A stretch of DNA of 64,000 nt from Tannerellaceae bacterium (GTDB taxonomy: Bacteria > Bacteroidota > Bacteroidia > Bacteroidales > Tannerellaceae): positions 49,034 through 113,033 of the forward strand of contig JAISWO010000029.1 of assembly GCA_031271045.1 (NCBI GenBank). Direction: 5' to 3'. Positions 9,812-19,621 of this stretch are shown one piece after another. The position numbers and the translations under genes are program-made. The notes beneath the pieces were generated by a model. That model saw only the letters and a list, made by a program, of their open reading frames with translations, was not told the origin of the DNA and searched no databases. Position 1 is the first letter of the stretch. Every line of letters starts with the position of its first letter.

Positions 9812-10693
9812 TCAGAGAGTTTGTGTAGACATATATGGATCTGATTCAGCATGATGCAGCCGTCTCACTAATTCGGTCGGCGTACACCCGAATTGTTGTT
9901 TGCAAAACCGTGTAAAATGGGTTGCAGAGTTAAAATTGTACTTCCTCATCACATCGCTGAATGTCGAATCCGGTTCGGATAAACTGTTGCGTACGTGCTT
10001 TGCTTTTTGTTTGAGTATCCATTGATGGGGAGAGGTGCCAAATTCTTCTTTGAATTTGTTATCGAAGTTCGTCCTTCCCATTCCCGATAAATGCGCCAAC
10101 TCATCTATATGATGAATCTTGAGATAATTATCCATGATCAGAGTCCTGAAATCAAACGATTTGCCGATGATCGGATAAAACAGATTGGCTAATTCCTCTT
10201 TCGGATACTGCGTATGCAGGATAAGGAATAATTCCTGATGTTTTATCTCGTGCAAATGGGCATAGTTGATGTTCTTTTGCAGATATAAAATAAGTAAGTC
10301 AAAAAACTCAATTAAGGGCGTCCGAAAGGGAAGGGCTTCGAATTTGTGCGTAATATTGGGTGAAAGTCTCCAATATGATTGGAAAGCATTTTTCTCACAA
10401 GACGTCTTAAGTGCAAAAAACGAGAATACAACCATTTTACATGGTTCGATCGTTGTTATCAAGGCATTGGACAACTTGGGAAAAAAGACAAATTCATTTT
10501 GGCCGATGGGTTGATTCCTAAATTCGTTGTAATCGGCCCGTGCACTTCCTTCCAATAGAAAGATGAGATAATGCAGGTCTTTATGTTTGAAAGAGAAAGA
10601 TGTTTTACTTTCTGCTTCAACATATTTAAACCCTGCCCGCATGTCGTTAGAGCTGTTTGCTAATCGCTCTTCAAAATAAACTGAATTAATCAT
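9812..10693 (-). CDS. AraC family transcriptional regulator
   Basis: C-terminal double HTH: LSGMGRTNFDNKFKEEFGTSPHQWILKQKAKHVRNSL...FNSATHFTRFCKQQFGCTPTEL. Confidence 0.88.
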   Translation of the reverse strand: MINSVYFEERLANSSNDMRAGFKYVEAESKTSFSFKHKDLHYLIFLLEGSARADYNEFRNQPIGQNEFVFFPKLSNALITTIEPCKMVVFSFFALKTSCEKNAFQSYWRLSPNITHKFEALPFRTPLIEFFDLLILYLQKNINYAHLHEIKHQELFLILHTQYPKEELANLFYPIIGKSFDFRTLIMDNYLKIHHIDELAHLSGMGRTNFDNKFKEEFGTSPHQWILKQKAKHVRNSLSEPDSTFSDVMRKYNFNSATHFTRFCKQQFGCTPTELVRRLHHAESDPYMSTQTL

Positions 10694-10898
10694 TTCTTTT
10701 TTCTGATAAATTTATAATAATAATTACTTCTATACTTATTGTTTTTAAGCTGTACATAGAAAATGTAATAAATAAGAATCAGATTTATTCTTTTCTGCAT
10801 ACTCTAGCTGTAAAACATTGCAAATGTATAGAGTTCGTGGTAATTTTACGTTTTCAAAAACCGTAATAGTGTTTACAATTTTGATAAAAGGTACTTTC

Positions 10899-11750
10899 TT
10901 AATCATTTTGCGTTAGTCTTTTTCTTAATTCGGAAGGCGTGCAACCGAACTGTTGCTTACAGAAGCGATTCAGGTGTGTAAAAGAATTAAAGTTGTACTT
11001 ATTCATAATGTCGTTTAGTGTGTTTTCCGGCTCTGACAGACTAAAATAAACGTGTTTAGCTTTTTCTTTTAAGATCCATTGCAGGGGAGTCATTCCAAAT
11101 TCTTTCTTGAACTTCATATCGAAATTGCCTCTTCCCATGTTCATTTTTTTCGCCAGTTCATCCACATTATTGACCGTAGGGAAATATTGCATAACCCGGT
11201 TTTTGAAACCAAGTGATTGCCCTAAGATAGGATAGAACAGGCCGGCTATCTCTTTTTTATTATACAGTTCGCTCAATAGCAGGAATAGCTCTTGAAATTT
11301 CAGCTTGCACATAAGTTCGGATTTTATGCCTTTTCTCAGGTATTCAGTGAATAAAAGTATGTATTCGTTCAGTATATCGTGTATTGGAACAGGAGCAAAG
11401 GTGAATTGGATCAAAGAACGTATGGCGGTATAAATCCGAAAGTTCAGCTCGTTGTAAATGGGTTGCAGGGATTCGAAAGAGCAAACCAGCAGGTCCGATG
11501 GAGTAAGAATTGTCAGGGCATACCGGACGGATTTAGGGAATAAGAATAATTCTCTGTTTTTTACTTTTATGGACTGAAATTCATTGTATTGTGCCGACAA
11601 ATCTCCTCTTGTCAGAAAAACCAGATGATTTATTTCCGAATCCAAATTGCAGAATTTTTCTCCGTCATCAACATCATAGTTTTTAAAACAGATACCTTCT
11701 GTTGTGGTATAGCTGTTGAACATGGCACTTATGTACGATAAACTTTTCAT
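10899..11750 (-). CDS. AraC family transcriptional regulator (paralogue)
   Basis: MNMGRGNFDMKFKKEFGMTPLQWILKEKAKHVYFSL...FNSFTHLNRFCKQQFGCTPSELRKRL. Confidence 0.88.
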   Translation of the reverse strand: MKSLSYISAMFNSYTTTEGICFKNYDVDDGEKFCNLDSEINHLVFLTRGDLSAQYNEFQSIKVKNRELFLFPKSVRYALTILTPSDLLVCSFESLQPIYNELNFRIYTAIRSLIQFTFAPVPIHDILNEYILLFTEYLRKGIKSELMCKLKFQELFLLLSELYNKKEIAGLFYPILGQSLGFKNRVMQYFPTVNNVDELAKKMNMGRGNFDMKFKKEFGMTPLQWILKEKAKHVYFSLSEPENTLNDIMNKYNFNSFTHLNRFCKQQFGCTPSELRKRLTQND

Positions 11751-11843
11751 CCATTAACTTTTGGCGTTTATGCAAAAGTAGGAAAAATCTTTTTATTATG
11801 CAATCCGAAAGTGCCGGTGATATGTGAATTATGTGTTCAAATG

Positions 11844-11872
11844 TTTGAATTGATAAATATGTCGTATATTTG
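11844..11872 (+). promoter_or_regulatory. Candidate Bacteroidetes promoter (TTTG-N17-TATATTTG)
   Basis: TTTG 11844-11847 and TATATTTG 11865-11872 upstream of CDS 11909. Confidence 0.4.
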
Positions 11873-11908
11873 TGTCGTTTAATTGTGTGATAGTTATAAA
11901 TTCATTTT

Positions 11909-12793
11909 ATGGAAAATTTATTTTATATAGAAGATCACGTGTCTTGTCACAGGTATAAATCTGATTTTCAGACAGGATTCAAGTGTGCCACAATCAAAAA
12001 AGGCTCGACTTTAGAGAAGTTGAGCGCTGCTTGCAACCATCTTTTCCTTCTCAAGGAAGGAGAGCTACGTATCCGTCGTGAAGAATACGCTCCACGTAAA
12101 ATCCGGAAAGAAGAATGTATATTGATCCCCAAAGGGACAAAAATGTCTTGTGAAGCGCTGGAAGATTCCGTTTTATTGGTGATGTCATTTGATGTTTTGC
12201 AACACATATGCGACAAAGCCATGCTGCATTCTTACCAGTCTATGCGTGATCAGGTAGAATACAATTTCATTCCTACTCCGATTCGATATCCCTTGACGTC
12301 CTTTGTTGATTTGCTCATAGGTTATCTTAAGGGTGGAATCGATTGTGAGCATTTACATGAGATAAAGGAAAAAGAATTTTTTCTTGTCTTGCGTAGATGT
12401 TATTCCAAAGAAGAAATCCTACATCTATTGTATCCTATTATCGGAGTTTCGGATTTTAAAGGTTTTATTCTGCAAAATTATCTGAAAGTAGAAAGTGTCA
12501 CCGAGTTGGTAGATAAAGCAGGAATGAAACGGACGGCTTTTGACATGAAGTTTCGCGAAACATTCGGCACGTCGCCGCGCCAATGGATACTTAGTCAGAT
12601 CGCCCGGCATGTCCGCTATAAAGCTATGGACCCTGATGTCACCCTTCGGGAACTTATCAATGAATTTAAATTTCATTCCGCTACTCATTTTTGCCGGTTT
12701 TGCAAACAGCAGTACGGCTGCACACCAGGTGAATTGTTGAAAAAATCGAGGTTCGAGCAAGAAAAAAACGCAAAAAAAACGCATGTTGATTAA
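11909..12793 (+). CDS. AraC family transcriptional regulator (paralogue)
   Basis: AGMKRTAFDMKFRETFGTSPRQWILSQIARHVRYK...FHSATHFCRFCKQQYGCTPGELLKKS. Confidence 0.88.
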   Translation: MENLFYIEDHVSCHRYKSDFQTGFKCATIKKGSTLEKLSAACNHLFLLKEGELRIRREEYAPRKIRKEECILIPKGTKMSCEALEDSVLLVMSFDVLQHICDKAMLHSYQSMRDQVEYNFIPTPIRYPLTSFVDLLIGYLKGGIDCEHLHEIKEKEFFLVLRRCYSKEEILHLLYPIIGVSDFKGFILQNYLKVESVTELVDKAGMKRTAFDMKFRETFGTSPRQWILSQIARHVRYKAMDPDVTLRELINEFKFHSATHFCRFCKQQYGCTPGELLKKSRFEQEKNAKKTHVD

Positions 12794-12981
12794 TTTGTAA
12801 ATAAAAACGTTTTGAAAAATGATTATTGCATAAAAAAATGCTATACCTTTGCCCGTGATAAACAAACAAAAGACAGAATAAATAACTTAACAGGAAAACT
12901 CTTTACTAAACATAGAGAGGGCTAATGTCAAAAGATAGAATTAGAAAAAAAAATAAAACAACTAGACTAACCAGAGAGAAA

Positions 12982-13557
12982 ATGAAGAGGATCTACGTCT
13001 TAATAATTGTTGCAATAGTAATTGTTTTTCCGGTGGCGGTACACAGTCAAACCGTAGCCGTGAAGACAAATCTATTGTATGATGTGACGAGCACGATAAA
13101 TTTAGGCCTCGAGATGGGGATGTCTCCTAAATGGACATTGGAGTTGCCTGTCAATTATAATCCCTGGGAATTTGGAGAATACCGTAAAATAAAGCACTGG
13201 CTGATTCAACCGGAAGCGCGTTATTGGTTTTGTAAGAGTTTCAACGGACAATTTATTGGTTTCCATGCACACATAGGCGGTTTCAACGCGGGAGGACTCG
13301 AATTGGGTGGAGTCAAATTTGGCACATTGACTGACTATCGGTACGAAGGAACTTTATATGGTGGCGGACTTTCTTACGGCTATCATTGGGTACTGAATAC
13401 GAGGTGGAGCATTGAAGCAACTCTCGGCGTAGGGTATGCTCTCATGGACTATACAAAATATGACTGTGTGACTTGTGGGAAAAAAGAAAAAAGCGATACC
13501 CGCGACTATATCGGACCGACGAAAGCCGGCATAAGCCTTATTTATATAATCAAATAG
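12982..13557 (+). CDS. DUF3575 domain-containing outer-membrane-type protein, first gene of fimbrial locus
   Basis: ORF 12925-13557 with likely start MKRIYVL; signal peptide, VAVKTNLLYDVTSTINLGLEMGMSPKWTLELPVNYNPWEF. Confidence 0.8.
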   Translation: MKRIYVLIIVAIVIVFPVAVHSQTVAVKTNLLYDVTSTINLGLEMGMSPKWTLELPVNYNPWEFGEYRKIKHWLIQPEARYWFCKSFNGQFIGFHAHIGGFNAGGLELGGVKFGTLTDYRYEGTLYGGGLSYGYHWVLNTRWSIEATLGVGYALMDYTKYDCVTCGKKEKSDTRDYIGPTKAGISLIYIIK

Positions 13558-13570
13558 AAAGTACGCAATT

Positions 13571-15064
13571 ATGAAAAAGATTATATATAAATGTATCGCA
13601 TTGTTGTTGGTCTTGACGGGTTGGATACCTGTAGAGGCGCAAACCGTTTATGACGGGCAGATCCCTGTAAAAATACAGCGCCTGCGACAAATGGACGATT
13701 CGGTTCAGGTTTCCATTGATTTCGACCTTACCGGCCTTTCCGTAGCCTCGGAACGTTATCTGACATTGACGCCCGTCCTTACCAATACAAAAGGAAAAGA
13801 ACATAAACTGAAAAATATTCGTATCAACGGCAAACAGCAGCAGAAGGCTTTTGTGCGCGAGGTGGAATTGAACGGACTGCAACGGCAGGTTGCCAGTGCG
13901 CACCATTCCGTGATCGGGTTAAACAAGGAGACTCGCGACATATTCCATTATGTGACCACTACTGGCTTTGAGAGTTGGATGCAGGAGGCGCAAATGATCG
14001 TATTGAGCGATCTGTGCGACTGCGGTGGAGAGACAAGGCAACAGCTTTCGGATAAAATTGCCGACCGTGTGATTCTGGACGGAACACAGCCTTATCGCGT
14101 CTTGCCGAATGTGGCTTATATACGTCCTGAAGTCGAAACGGTGAAATCGCGTAGCGAGTCGAGCGACATATTCCTCGATTTCCCCGTGTCGCAAACGGAA
14201 ATTGATCCGAGATTCGGCAACAACCCTCGCGAACTGGCGAAAATAGAAACCATTATCAGCGAAATACGCAAGGATGCCAATGTGCGGGTAACGGGAGTTT
14301 CCATTGCCGGCTTTGCATCGCCCGAAGGCGAGATTACGTTCAACAACGAACTTTCGCGCGGAAGGGCGGAATCCTTACGCAATTATCTGGCTTCGCGTAG
14401 CGGTATTCCTCCACAGCAGTATCGCTTAGGTAACGGAGGGGAAGATTGGGATGGATTGGCACGTATGATACAAGGGATGAGTAATTTCGGACCTAAGGAA
14501 ACGGTCTTGTCTATCATTCGATATTACAACAACCCGGCGGAGCGGAAAGATCGGTTGAAGGCTTTGGACGGAGGCCGATTGTGGGAATGGATGCTGAATG
14601 AGCTTTATCCGAGACTGAGACGTGTTGTGAGCCGTATTGAGTACACAGTGCGCGGGTTTGACGTAGAGGAAGCGAAGCAAATCATCCAGACGCGGCCGCA
14701 ACAACTGAGTTTGAATGAAATGTTTTCGGTGGCAAACACCTATGAAGAGGGGACTAAGGAGTTCGGTGCTGTATTCGAAACGGCCGTGCGCGTATTCCCC
14801 AATGATCCGGTAGCGAATCTGAATGCAGCCGCGTCGGCGCTGTTGGACAAAGATCTGACGAAGGCAGAACGCTATCTGCAAAAAGCGCAGCGCAATACCC
14901 CGGCCTACTACAACAATCTGGGCGTATTGAATATGATGCAAAACAACCTGGCGCGTGCAAAGAACTTATTCCAGCGCGCAGCGGAAGGGAATCTGGAGAT
15001 TGCTTTGAAGAATCTGGAAGAAATTAAGAAGAAGGAGGAAGCCGATCGACTGTTGACAAATTGA
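13571..15064 (+). CDS. DUF3868 / OmpA-like domain protein with TPR-like C-terminus (fimbrial locus)
   Basis: Signal peptide, N-terminal YDGQIPVKIQRLRQMDDSVQVSIDFDL; OmpA-like VSIAGFASPEGEITFNNELSRGRAESLRNYL; C-terminal YYNNLGVLNMMQNNLARAKNLFQRAA. Confidence 0.78.
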   Translation: MKKIIYKCIALLLVLTGWIPVEAQTVYDGQIPVKIQRLRQMDDSVQVSIDFDLTGLSVASERYLTLTPVLTNTKGKEHKLKNIRINGKQQQKAFVREVELNGLQRQVASAHHSVIGLNKETRDIFHYVTTTGFESWMQEAQMIVLSDLCDCGGETRQQLSDKIADRVILDGTQPYRVLPNVAYIRPEVETVKSRSESSDIFLDFPVSQTEIDPRFGNNPRELAKIETIISEIRKDANVRVTGVSIAGFASPEGEITFNNELSRGRAESLRNYLASRSGIPPQQYRLGNGGEDWDGLARMIQGMSNFGPKETVLSIIRYYNNPAERKDRLKALDGGRLWEWMLNELYPRLRRVVSRIEYTVRGFDVEEAKQIIQTRPQQLSLNEMFSVANTYEEGTKEFGAVFETAVRVFPNDPVANLNAAASALLDKDLTKAERYLQKAQRNTPAYYNNLGVLNMMQNNLARAKNLFQRAAEGNLEIALKNLEEIKKKEEADRLLTN

Positions 15065-15180
15065 CGATGATCACGTCGCAACTGCAATAAATATGAACAT
15101 TATTAACTGCAACAAACAATTATATGCGTATTAACAAAAAAAAGAGAGATTAATTTTATTGTATTACTAATTTAAATCAA

Positions 15181-16737
15181 ATGAAAATGAAAAGATTATT
15201 TAAATTTTTTGCTGTGGCTGCTATTATAGCAGTAGGTTTCACAGGATGTTCCAGTGAAACACCAATTGACGACGACCCTCAGAATGGTTCGATTATCGGT
15301 TCTGATGAGGAAGATGGTGAGCTTACGTATGCAAGCTTTAGGTTTAGTGCAAGCAGTGCCGGCGCTACAAGGTCGGTTGATGCTGCCGGTGGTGAAACGA
15401 CGTTGGCTCTTACAGAGTATCGTGTATTGATTTACAGAGGAGATAATACTTTGGAAATAGATACGGCCATTGCTATAGCGGGTGACTCTATGCTGACGAT
15501 ACCGGTTTACTCCGGATCGAAAAAACTCTTTGTTATAGCAAATGGAGGGACAACCACTGCAATTCTGAGTGTGCCGGCGAAGGGAACGACAACATTGAAT
15601 ACTTATGCCGGATTGAATAATGCGTTTGTTCTGACTACAGGATCACCAAATCCGACTGATTTTAGCAGTCATACTCTTTTGTATGGTACAAATGGCAGTA
15701 AGTTTATCTTTTCCAGTGATGTGAAGACCGCTACGAAGGATTTCAAACCGGGTATAAGCGCGGCTGAGTCGAAAGTCCCAGGTAGTGATAATTTCTTCAA
15801 TGTGGGACTGGACAGGTTGGTTGCCAGAGTTGCCGTTACCAAGACGGATCCTTCTAAGCCCACAGGTTCGACAGCAACTGCGGGAATCATAGTCCAGGAC
15901 TCCACAGGTCGTATTGATCCTGCTACCGTTCAGTATCACCTTTGGAACATAAACAAGGCCGTATATCCTTTCCAGAATTACAACGCATCCAATGTGCTGG
16001 TAACTCCTTATGGTGATGCTGCATCTCCGTTTGAAAGTTATTACCTTAGGAATCAAGGCGAAGGTAGCAGTAACAATTATATCGCTATTGCAACCAGAGG
16101 AGCGAACCCGCCGGCAACTTCAGCTTATCGCTACGTGACTGAAAATGTGCCTACTACTGCGTATGGAGGTAATACCACTTATGCAGAAGTCGAAGCTGTC
16201 TTCCTTCCGGTTGTAGGGAAGTATGTGGACGCCGTGATTGGTTATAATGAAGCAACCTCCACGTTTTCTCCTGTAAAAGCTACCGCTGACCAGACGACAG
16301 CAACAGACCTGTACAAGTTCATCCAAGCAGGAGTCTTAGGGCTTGAACCAGGGACTATATTGGGCGGAAGTAGTGCATTGCTTTTAGCAAAAAAAGTGGT
16401 TTACCATTTGGTGAATCCTAGTACACCGCCTAAAACGAACTTATCAGATTATACGAGCCTCGTCGCCGATGCTGACGTTCTAACATACTTCGACAAATAT
16501 ACCGGAGGTAAAAGTTATTATCGTTTGAACTTTGGGGAACAAAATGGCCAGTATATTAATTACGGCATAAAACGTAACTACTATTATGATGCAAATATTA
16601 CAGGTTTCAATACCATTGGCGCTAATGAACCCGGTGATTTATTGGAAGATGGTACACCTCTGGGTGGTATAACCAACATAACTGTACATATTATCATCCG
16701 TGACTGGACAGGCAAGGAAATGAATGTAATTATTTAA
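15181..16737 (+). CDS. Mfa1-like fimbrillin, putative major subunit lipoprotein
   Basis: Lipobox GFTGC; fimbrillin-like beta-rich sequence; C-terminal YGIKRNYYYDANITGFNTIGANEPGDL. Confidence 0.8.
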   Translation: MKMKRLFKFFAVAAIIAVGFTGCSSETPIDDDPQNGSIIGSDEEDGELTYASFRFSASSAGATRSVDAAGGETTLALTEYRVLIYRGDNTLEIDTAIAIAGDSMLTIPVYSGSKKLFVIANGGTTTAILSVPAKGTTTLNTYAGLNNAFVLTTGSPNPTDFSSHTLLYGTNGSKFIFSSDVKTATKDFKPGISAAESKVPGSDNFFNVGLDRLVARVAVTKTDPSKPTGSTATAGIIVQDSTGRIDPATVQYHLWNINKAVYPFQNYNASNVLVTPYGDAASPFESYYLRNQGEGSSNNYIAIATRGANPPATSAYRYVTENVPTTAYGGNTTYAEVEAVFLPVVGKYVDAVIGYNEATSTFSPVKATADQTTATDLYKFIQAGVLGLEPGTILGGSSALLLAKKVVYHLVNPSTPPKTNLSDYTSLVADADVLTYFDKYTGGKSYYRLNFGEQNGQYINYGIKRNYYYDANITGFNTIGANEPGDLLEDGTPLGGITNITVHIIIRDWTGKEMNVII

Positions 16738-16754
16738 TTTCTACCTGTACTGAC

Positions 16755-16808
16755 GAAGAAAAGAGAGAGGGGAGGGCTTCTCTCCTCTCTCCCTCTCTCT
16801 TCTCTCTT
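16755..16808 (+). terminator. Polypurine/polypyrimidine hairpin, possible attenuator
   Basis: gagaggggag-ggcttct-ctcctctctc stem followed by a CT-rich tract, directly after the fimbrillin stop. Confidence 0.45.
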
Positions 16809-16878
16809 ACATGAACAACTTTACACATGATACTCTAAGTTCTTTTTTGAAATGAGAATGAGATCTTCAGCAAATCCT

Positions 16879-17076
16879 GACGCAAGCCGCGTTAGCCCTA
16901 ACGGGAGTCGCGTTAGCCTTAACGCAAGCCGCGTTAGCCTTAACGGGAGTCGCGTTAGCCTTAACGCAAGCCGCGTTAGCCTTAACGCAAGCCGCGTTAG
17001 CCTTAACGCAAGCCGCGTTAGCCTTAACGCAAGCCGCGTTAACCTTAACGGGAGCCGCGTTAGCCTTAACGCACGG
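16879..17076. repeat. 21-bp tandem repeat array, about 9 copies (array B)
   Basis: Unit ACGCAAGCCGCGTTAGCCTTA with alternation to ACGGGAGTCGCGTTAGCCTTA; lies between fimbrillin and anchor genes. Confidence 0.93.
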
Positions 17077-17133
17077 ATTGTGAGCGGGGATGAAGGATTC
17101 GTTATTTACTATTTACACAATTAATTAAGCTGT

Positions 17134-18171
17134 ATGAAACCGATAAATTTTTGTAGGATTAAGAGGGTCGCCGCCATCTGCCTGATATGTCTTCTGTCGT
17201 CCGTAATGCCGGGATGTATCCAGGATGATTTGTCGGTGTGCGGATTACGTGTTATGCTCCGGTACGCAGAGCGGAATGCGACGCAGGATGTTAACAGGTT
17301 CGCATCGGATGTAAAGCAAGTTAGCTTGTTTATTTTTGATGCGGAAACAGATCTTTTCTTAAGTGAGCAATCGGCGACCGTTGATCAGATGATAGACAAT
17401 TGTATGTTGAGCCTCAATGTTTTCCCCGGCGATTATCATTTTGTTGCCTGGGGCAATGTGGCTGAAGATTATGAGTTTGAGCCCTTTATAAAAGGCCAGA
17501 CCACCCTGGATGAAGCGATCATCACATTGAAAGCTCAGAACAATATGGTGGATGAATATCCCGACGATTTGTATTTTGGCTCCAAGACCTATACCGTATT
17601 ACCGGATTTGCAGGCAAATCAGCAGATTGTCATTGATCTGGTAAATAACACGAAGCGGATTCATGTCATTGCCACAGGACTGTATGATGAGAATTCCATC
17701 CTGGAAGAAGATCCGCAAAACCCCACCTTCCGCGCCGAGATCAGTTCCAGGAACGGGAGATATACATTTGATAATAACCCTGACCCCACGGGGGGACAGT
17801 ATACTTATATACCTCGCGAACGTTTTGAAGTGATTACCGAAGGAGGAGATGAAGAAGGAGCTTTGCTTTCCGACTTTGTTGTCCTGCGCGAAACAAGCAT
17901 CAAAGAAGCCACCAATTCGTCTTTGCGGATTTATCATCGCGGCAATACCCGCGCCGGCGGAGAAGGAGAAGAGGAATTTTACAGCGTATCACTCACCGAT
18001 CTGCTGCTTATTGTAGCATCTTTGGAAGAAACTACGATCGAAAACAAGGACGAATTCACCCTCAATATATTTATCAACAAGACGAATGGTAGCGTTACAA
18101 TCCGAGTCAATGAATGGACTCCTGTTCCTGTTCCCGGTGGTGAATTTGGTAACGGCATCTTAGGCTATTAA
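17134..18171 (+). CDS. FimB/Mfa2-family fimbrial subunit (anchor-like lipoprotein)
   Basis: Lipobox VMPGC followed by IQDDLSVCGLRVMLRY; Mfa2-like VSLFIFDAETDLFL. Confidence 0.82.
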   Translation: MKPINFCRIKRVAAICLICLLSSVMPGCIQDDLSVCGLRVMLRYAERNATQDVNRFASDVKQVSLFIFDAETDLFLSEQSATVDQMIDNCMLSLNVFPGDYHFVAWGNVAEDYEFEPFIKGQTTLDEAIITLKAQNNMVDEYPDDLYFGSKTYTVLPDLQANQQIVIDLVNNTKRIHVIATGLYDENSILEEDPQNPTFRAEISSRNGRYTFDNNPDPTGGQYTYIPRERFEVITEGGDEEGALLSDFVVLRETSIKEATNSSLRIYHRGNTRAGGEGEEEFYSVSLTDLLLIVASLEETTIENKDEFTLNIFINKTNGSVTIRVNEWTPVPVPGGEFGNGILGY

Positions 18172-18190
18172 CCGTAAATACATCATAGAT

Positions 18191-19579
18191 ATGAAGAGAA
18201 ACCTAATATACATCTTGCTCTCCGGAGTCTTGCTCGGAATGGCAGCCTGTTCTTCGGAGGAGATCCGGAAAGAACCAAAGCCGGACGAAGAGCCTTATGA
18301 GGGCGAAACAGTCCCGGTGGAGATCCCGCTCCAGACCCGTGCGGTCAATGACGGTAATCCGGAAAATGTAATAACAAACGCCCGCCTGATCGTTATTAAA
18401 GGGACAAAAATAACGAACAACAAACCGTTCACCATCTCAACACACAATTACACGAACGATAGCGTGCATGTGTACGACCTTATACCTGTCGGGGCGATTG
18501 AGCTTTTTCTCATCGTAAACGAAAAGACGGAATGGAATTTGGCCTCCCTCACGATAGGCACGACTTGCCTTCCAAACGATTTTGAACGGAGAATACTGTC
18601 GCATGCCTCCATGCCGATCGTAGATGCCACTCATCCGATACCGATGTACCGGCAATACCGGAATCTGATTGTATCGCCAACGAGCCAACTATCAATCAAC
18701 GGCACGCCGGTTACCGATATGGGGGTGGTGGAACGCCTGTATGCGAAAGTAACCCTTCGCCTAAGCTCCATATTTGCGGAACTGGCCAATGGAGGAGAAC
18801 CGATTCAGTTGGATAGTATGTCCATCCGTTCGATACCCAAATATTCCTATTTCGGCCCCCGCCATCTGTATCAGGAAAATGCGAACACAAACTATTTCGA
18901 TAGCCCCCGCACCCACCGCACGGCGGCTTATGAGGTTGATAACGCCCATTTCCTGGATACGATCGTCTATTACGTGCCGGAACATAATGTCTTTTATCCT
19001 GCACATGCCACGTACCTGGCCGTTAAGGTTAGTCTGAAAGACAATACGGACGTCGACCAGCAAGTGGAATATAAAATAGTGGTTGGCGACGGCATCACAA
19101 CCTGCACCAACGACTCCATGCTGAACGGCATGCAGGGCGGCGTATTGCCGTTGACGAATCTGTTCATTACCCGCAATACCCACTATCACTTTACCGCAAA
19201 AATAGTGAGCTTCGACATACGGGGAGAACAGGAGATCGAAATACGTCCGCAGATATTAGCCTGGAATGAAGTCGCTCTTCCTGTTGAATTCAATGATTAC
19301 ATTTTTCAAGTTTCGCAGAATGAGTTTTCGCTTGCTTCAGGCACTGCCGTGAACGGTATCATTTTGAATGTACTCACCGACCACCCGAATGGCTGGACTG
19401 CAACGACGACGAACCCCACCAGGATTCCGCTGGTTATATCCTCCGGAACAGGTGTGCAAGGCGCCGGAGATTGTTTAAAGTTCAATTATAACGGCGCCGC
19501 GATTACGAATCCGGCAGCGGATACCATAAAGGTGCAAGTCGGAAAAGTGACCAAGCATATTGTAGTTAAAAATTTGTAG
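18191..19579 (+). CDS. Fimbrial minor-subunit-like lipoprotein
   Basis: Lipobox GMAAC; beta-rich fimbrillin-like sequence; position within the fimbrial operon. Confidence 0.65.
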   Translation: MKRNLIYILLSGVLLGMAACSSEEIRKEPKPDEEPYEGETVPVEIPLQTRAVNDGNPENVITNARLIVIKGTKITNNKPFTISTHNYTNDSVHVYDLIPVGAIELFLIVNEKTEWNLASLTIGTTCLPNDFERRILSHASMPIVDATHPIPMYRQYRNLIVSPTSQLSINGTPVTDMGVVERLYAKVTLRLSSIFAELANGGEPIQLDSMSIRSIPKYSYFGPRHLYQENANTNYFDSPRTHRTAAYEVDNAHFLDTIVYYVPEHNVFYPAHATYLAVKVSLKDNTDVDQQVEYKIVVGDGITTCTNDSMLNGMQGGVLPLTNLFITRNTHYHFTAKIVSFDIRGEQEIEIRPQILAWNEVALPVEFNDYIFQVSQNEFSLASGTAVNGIILNVLTDHPNGWTATTTNPTRIPLVISSGTGVQGAGDCLKFNYNGAAITNPAADTIKVQVGKVTKHIVVKNL

Positions 19580-19621
19580 TTAAGAAATTAGTTTACACAG
19601 ATAAGAAGGGGAGAGAGAGAA

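Noticed and set aside
16852-17124. 90-aa ORF (SRVSLNA repeats) as a real gene
   Set aside because: Open only because the 21-bp period is a multiple of 3; no credible RBS or domain; better explained as an intergenic repeat array.
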